DNA of 7,113 nt, taken from UBA4823 sp034436035 (lineage in GTDB: Bacteria; Chloroflexota; Anaerolineae; Anaerolineales; UBA4823). A program made the translations under genes and the position numbers. Where the stretch lies: assembly GCA_034436035.1 (NCBI GenBank), contig DAOTVW010000278.1, positions 1-7,113 of the forward strand. The letters are read 5' to 3'. Shown here piece by piece: positions 5,425 through 7,113 of this stretch. The stretch's first letter is position 1; every line of letters begins with the position of its first letter. Under the pieces are notes generated by a model, which saw nothing but the letters and a program-made list of their open reading frames with translations, was not told the origin of the DNA and searched no databases.

Positions 5425-7010
5425 CCCGCATCCCCACCCAGACCTGGAAAAGATTTTTGCAACAACAACGCTGGACTACCCTGCTTGCCATTGGGTTTAG
5501 TTTGTGTGCCGTGTACGTTTCCCATTTAGTAGCTACTAAAATTTTCGAAAATGTCCCTCACATTGAAGATGAAATGGCGTATGTGTGGCAAGCAAGGGTA
5601 ATGGCACGCGGGCAAATCATGCTGCCCTCACCTCCTTATGCCAAGGAATTTCTCGTCCCGTTTGTGATTGATTATCACGGTTTCCGTTTTGGAAAGTATC
5701 CTCCCGGATGGCCTGCCGTGCTTGCCATTGGTGTTTTATTGAATGCGCGCGATTGGGTCAACCCAATCCTCGCGGGCATGGCAATCTGGCTTCTCTATTG
5801 TCTGGCAAGACGGCTATTCGGAGAAGCGGTCGCCTTAGTAACAGTGCTGCTGACACTCACCTCGCCCTTTTTCTTGATGAATTCCGCGTCTCTGCTCTCC
5901 CACCCTCTCGGGTTGTTTCTGACGCTCGTGTTTGTATTGTCTTGGATGGATGCCTGGCAGGTTTTGGAAAATAACCCAAGCGAAAAAGCAAGCCTTCCCC
6001 GCTGGTTGCCAATCACCTGCGCTGCCTTGAGTTTAGGCTTGCTCGCCCTAACGCGTCCGCTCACCGCCGTCGGTGTAGCCTTACCGTTTGTCTTTCAGGG
6101 GTTATGGTTATTCCTTAAAGGGGATAAAACACGGCGCTGGCAGTTAGTCTATTTTGTCTTGCTAACCGCAGCAGTCAGCTCACTTTATTTTCTGTGGCAA
6201 TTCATGGTGACCGGCGATCCATTCCTTAACCCATATACCCTATGGTGGTCTTACGATAAAATCGGCTTTGGGCAAGGTTTTGGACGCAGCGAGGGAGGAC
6301 ACACGCTCCACATGGCTTGGGTGAATTTAAAATTCAGTTTAAAACGCGGCAAATTCGACCTGTTTGGTTGGTGGGGATATTCCTACATCCTCATTCCTTT
6401 TGGGATTCTGGCGATAATTTGGAAAAAGAACTGGCGCTCTGTGTTATCGGTGCTGGTGTTGCCGGCATTGATCTTCGTCTATCTCTTCTATTGGATTGGC
6501 TCGAGTTTATTTGGACCGCGCTATTACTACGAAGGACTGTTTGCTGCCAGTATGGTGAGCGCAGCTGGAGCGGCCTTTTTGGCTGGCTGGCCGATCTCAC
6601 CAAAGCAAGGTTGGATATCTTATACCGGTTGGCGGAAAATTCGTCCGTTGGCGGTGAGCGCTTTGCTCAGTTTATTGATCGTTTTCAATGGTTTATTTTA
6701 CCTCCCCATGCGATTAGATGGGATGAAAGGTTTATATGGCGTCAGCGCACAACGCTTGCGTCCTTTCCAAACCGAAACAGCGCAGGTATTTACCCCCGCA
6801 TTGGTGATTGTCCACCCTCATAATTGGACTGAATATGGGTCTTTGCTTGAACTAAGCTCACCATTTCTGGATTCGCCCTGGATCTTCGTCCGCTCTTTAG
6901 GTACAGAAATGGATGAACTTGTCGCGAATGCCTTTCCCCAGCGCACCATTATAGACTATTATCCTAGTGACCCATATCATTTCAAAATAGTCCGTCAGGC
7001 GATCAAATAG
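5421..7010 (+). CDS. Multi-spanning glycosyltransferase, GT39/ArnT-PMT-like
   Basis: This 529-residue protein is an integral membrane protein with roughly ten to twelve hydrophobic spans, for example about 18-38, 97-117, 133-155, 157-177, 198-215, 217-234, 241-262, 320-335, 340-360, 370-390 and 408-428. The first loop holds an acidic pair D50-E51 in HIEDEMAYVWQARVMARGQ. This matches the DE motif of polyprenyl-phosphate-dependent sugar transferases (PMT/ArnT, GT39 and related GT-C folds), where it acts as catalytic or metal-binding site on the outer membrane face. FGKYPPGWP (90-98) is another motif seen in such proteins. Residues 430-529 form a soluble C-terminal portion. The likely reaction is transfer of a sugar from a lipid carrier to a lipid, glycan or protein; donor and acceptor cannot be told. 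It begins inside the nucleotidase stop codon (4-nt overlap), implying coupled translation, and is probably the last gene of the operon. Confidence 0.75.
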   Translation: MTRIPTQTWKRFLQQQRWTTLLAIGFSLCAVYVSHLVATKIFENVPHIEDEMAYVWQARVMARGQIMLPSPPYAKEFLVPFVIDYHGFRFGKYPPGWPAVLAIGVLLNARDWVNPILAGMAIWLLYCLARRLFGEAVALVTVLLTLTSPFFLMNSASLLSHPLGLFLTLVFVLSWMDAWQVLENNPSEKASLPRWLPITCAALSLGLLALTRPLTAVGVALPFVFQGLWLFLKGDKTRRWQLVYFVLLTAAVSSLYFLWQFMVTGDPFLNPYTLWWSYDKIGFGQGFGRSEGGHTLHMAWVNLKFSLKRGKFDLFGWWGYSYILIPFGILAIIWKKNWRSVLSVLVLPALIFVYLFYWIGSSLFGPRYYYEGLFAASMVSAAGAAFLAGWPISPKQGWISYTGWRKIRPLAVSALLSLLIVFNGLFYLPMRLDGMKGLYGVSAQRLRPFQTETAQVFTPALVIVHPHNWTEYGSLLELSSPFLDSPWIFVRSLGTEMDELVANAFPQRTIIDYYPSDPYHFKIVRQAIK

Positions 7011-7092
7011 TTCAAAGTTTATCCGACGCGCTTATTACTCGCACGGTTAAACAAGAAAAAGGGGTATTAGAAATCAGAATTAATCAGCACAT

Positions 7093-7112
7093 GCGTTAGC
7101 GCAAAGTAACGC
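7093..7112. other. Small inverted repeat at the window edge
   Basis: GCGTTA (7093-7098) and TAACGC (7107-7112) form a 6-bp stem with an 8-nt loop about 80 nt after the last stop codon. It could be the terminator of the four-gene operon, but the bases that would show a T-run lie outside the window. The rest of 7011-7113 contains no gene or clear signal that I can support. Confidence 0.3.
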
Positions 7113-7113
7113 T

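Noticed and set aside
6317..6823. A 168-codon + strand open frame in another phase inside the glycosyltransferase gene.
   Set aside because: The overlapping main frame has clear membrane spans and family motifs, while this one shows no coherent protein features.
7011..7113. Possible promoter or small gene after the last stop codon.
   Set aside because: No convincing -35/-10 pair or coding frame is visible; the only ATG on the + strand (7091) is followed by a stop after one codon.

Overview
This window looks like a chromosomal housekeeping stretch from a member of the Chloroflexota, most probably class Anaerolineae. The clues are a RodZ-like protein ending in a long Thr/Pro/Arg 'TPRPT' tail (common on exported proteins of that class), the style of the proteins, and roughly balanced base composition. 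The taxonomic call is an inference, not proven. No mobile element, CRISPR array, tRNA or rRNA was seen, and nearly all the DNA is explained by six full genes and one gene end.

Left part (1-1066): the last codons of an unidentified + strand gene run to about position 82. They are followed by a perfect 11-bp hairpin (104-131) lying between this gene and the convergent gene recO (136-933, minus strand). A 133-bp divergent intergenic region (934-1066) separates recO from rplI and must hold the promoters of both. I see an extended -10 for rplI and a plausible -35/-10 pair for recO.

Middle (1067-1690): rplI, ribosomal protein L9 with an added acidic C-terminal tail, appears to be a single-gene unit. 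It ends at a good intrinsic terminator (1632-1670), which is also the spacer before the next gene.

Right part (1691-7010): four closely packed + strand genes probably form one operon. They are a membrane protein with two tandem RodZ-type helix-turn-helix domains, then rimO (6-nt gap; methylthiotransferase for ribosomal protein S12), a HAL2/SAL1-type 3'(2'),5'-bisphosphate nucleotidase (17-nt gap), and a multi-spanning GT39/ArnT-like glycosyltransferase (4-nt ATGA overlap). The rodZ-rimO pairing also occurs in Firmicutes, as far as I recall. The last two genes share no obvious pathway with the first two, so the operon looks like a mixture of translation quality, shape/envelope and nucleotide salvage functions. 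The last 103 bases hold no gene I can support.

I did not find a clearly new system. The items most worth a second look are the duplicated HTH domain in the RodZ-like protein, the overlapping alternative hairpins between rplI and this gene, the lack of a ribosome binding site in front of it, and the translationally coupled nucleotidase-glycosyltransferase pair.
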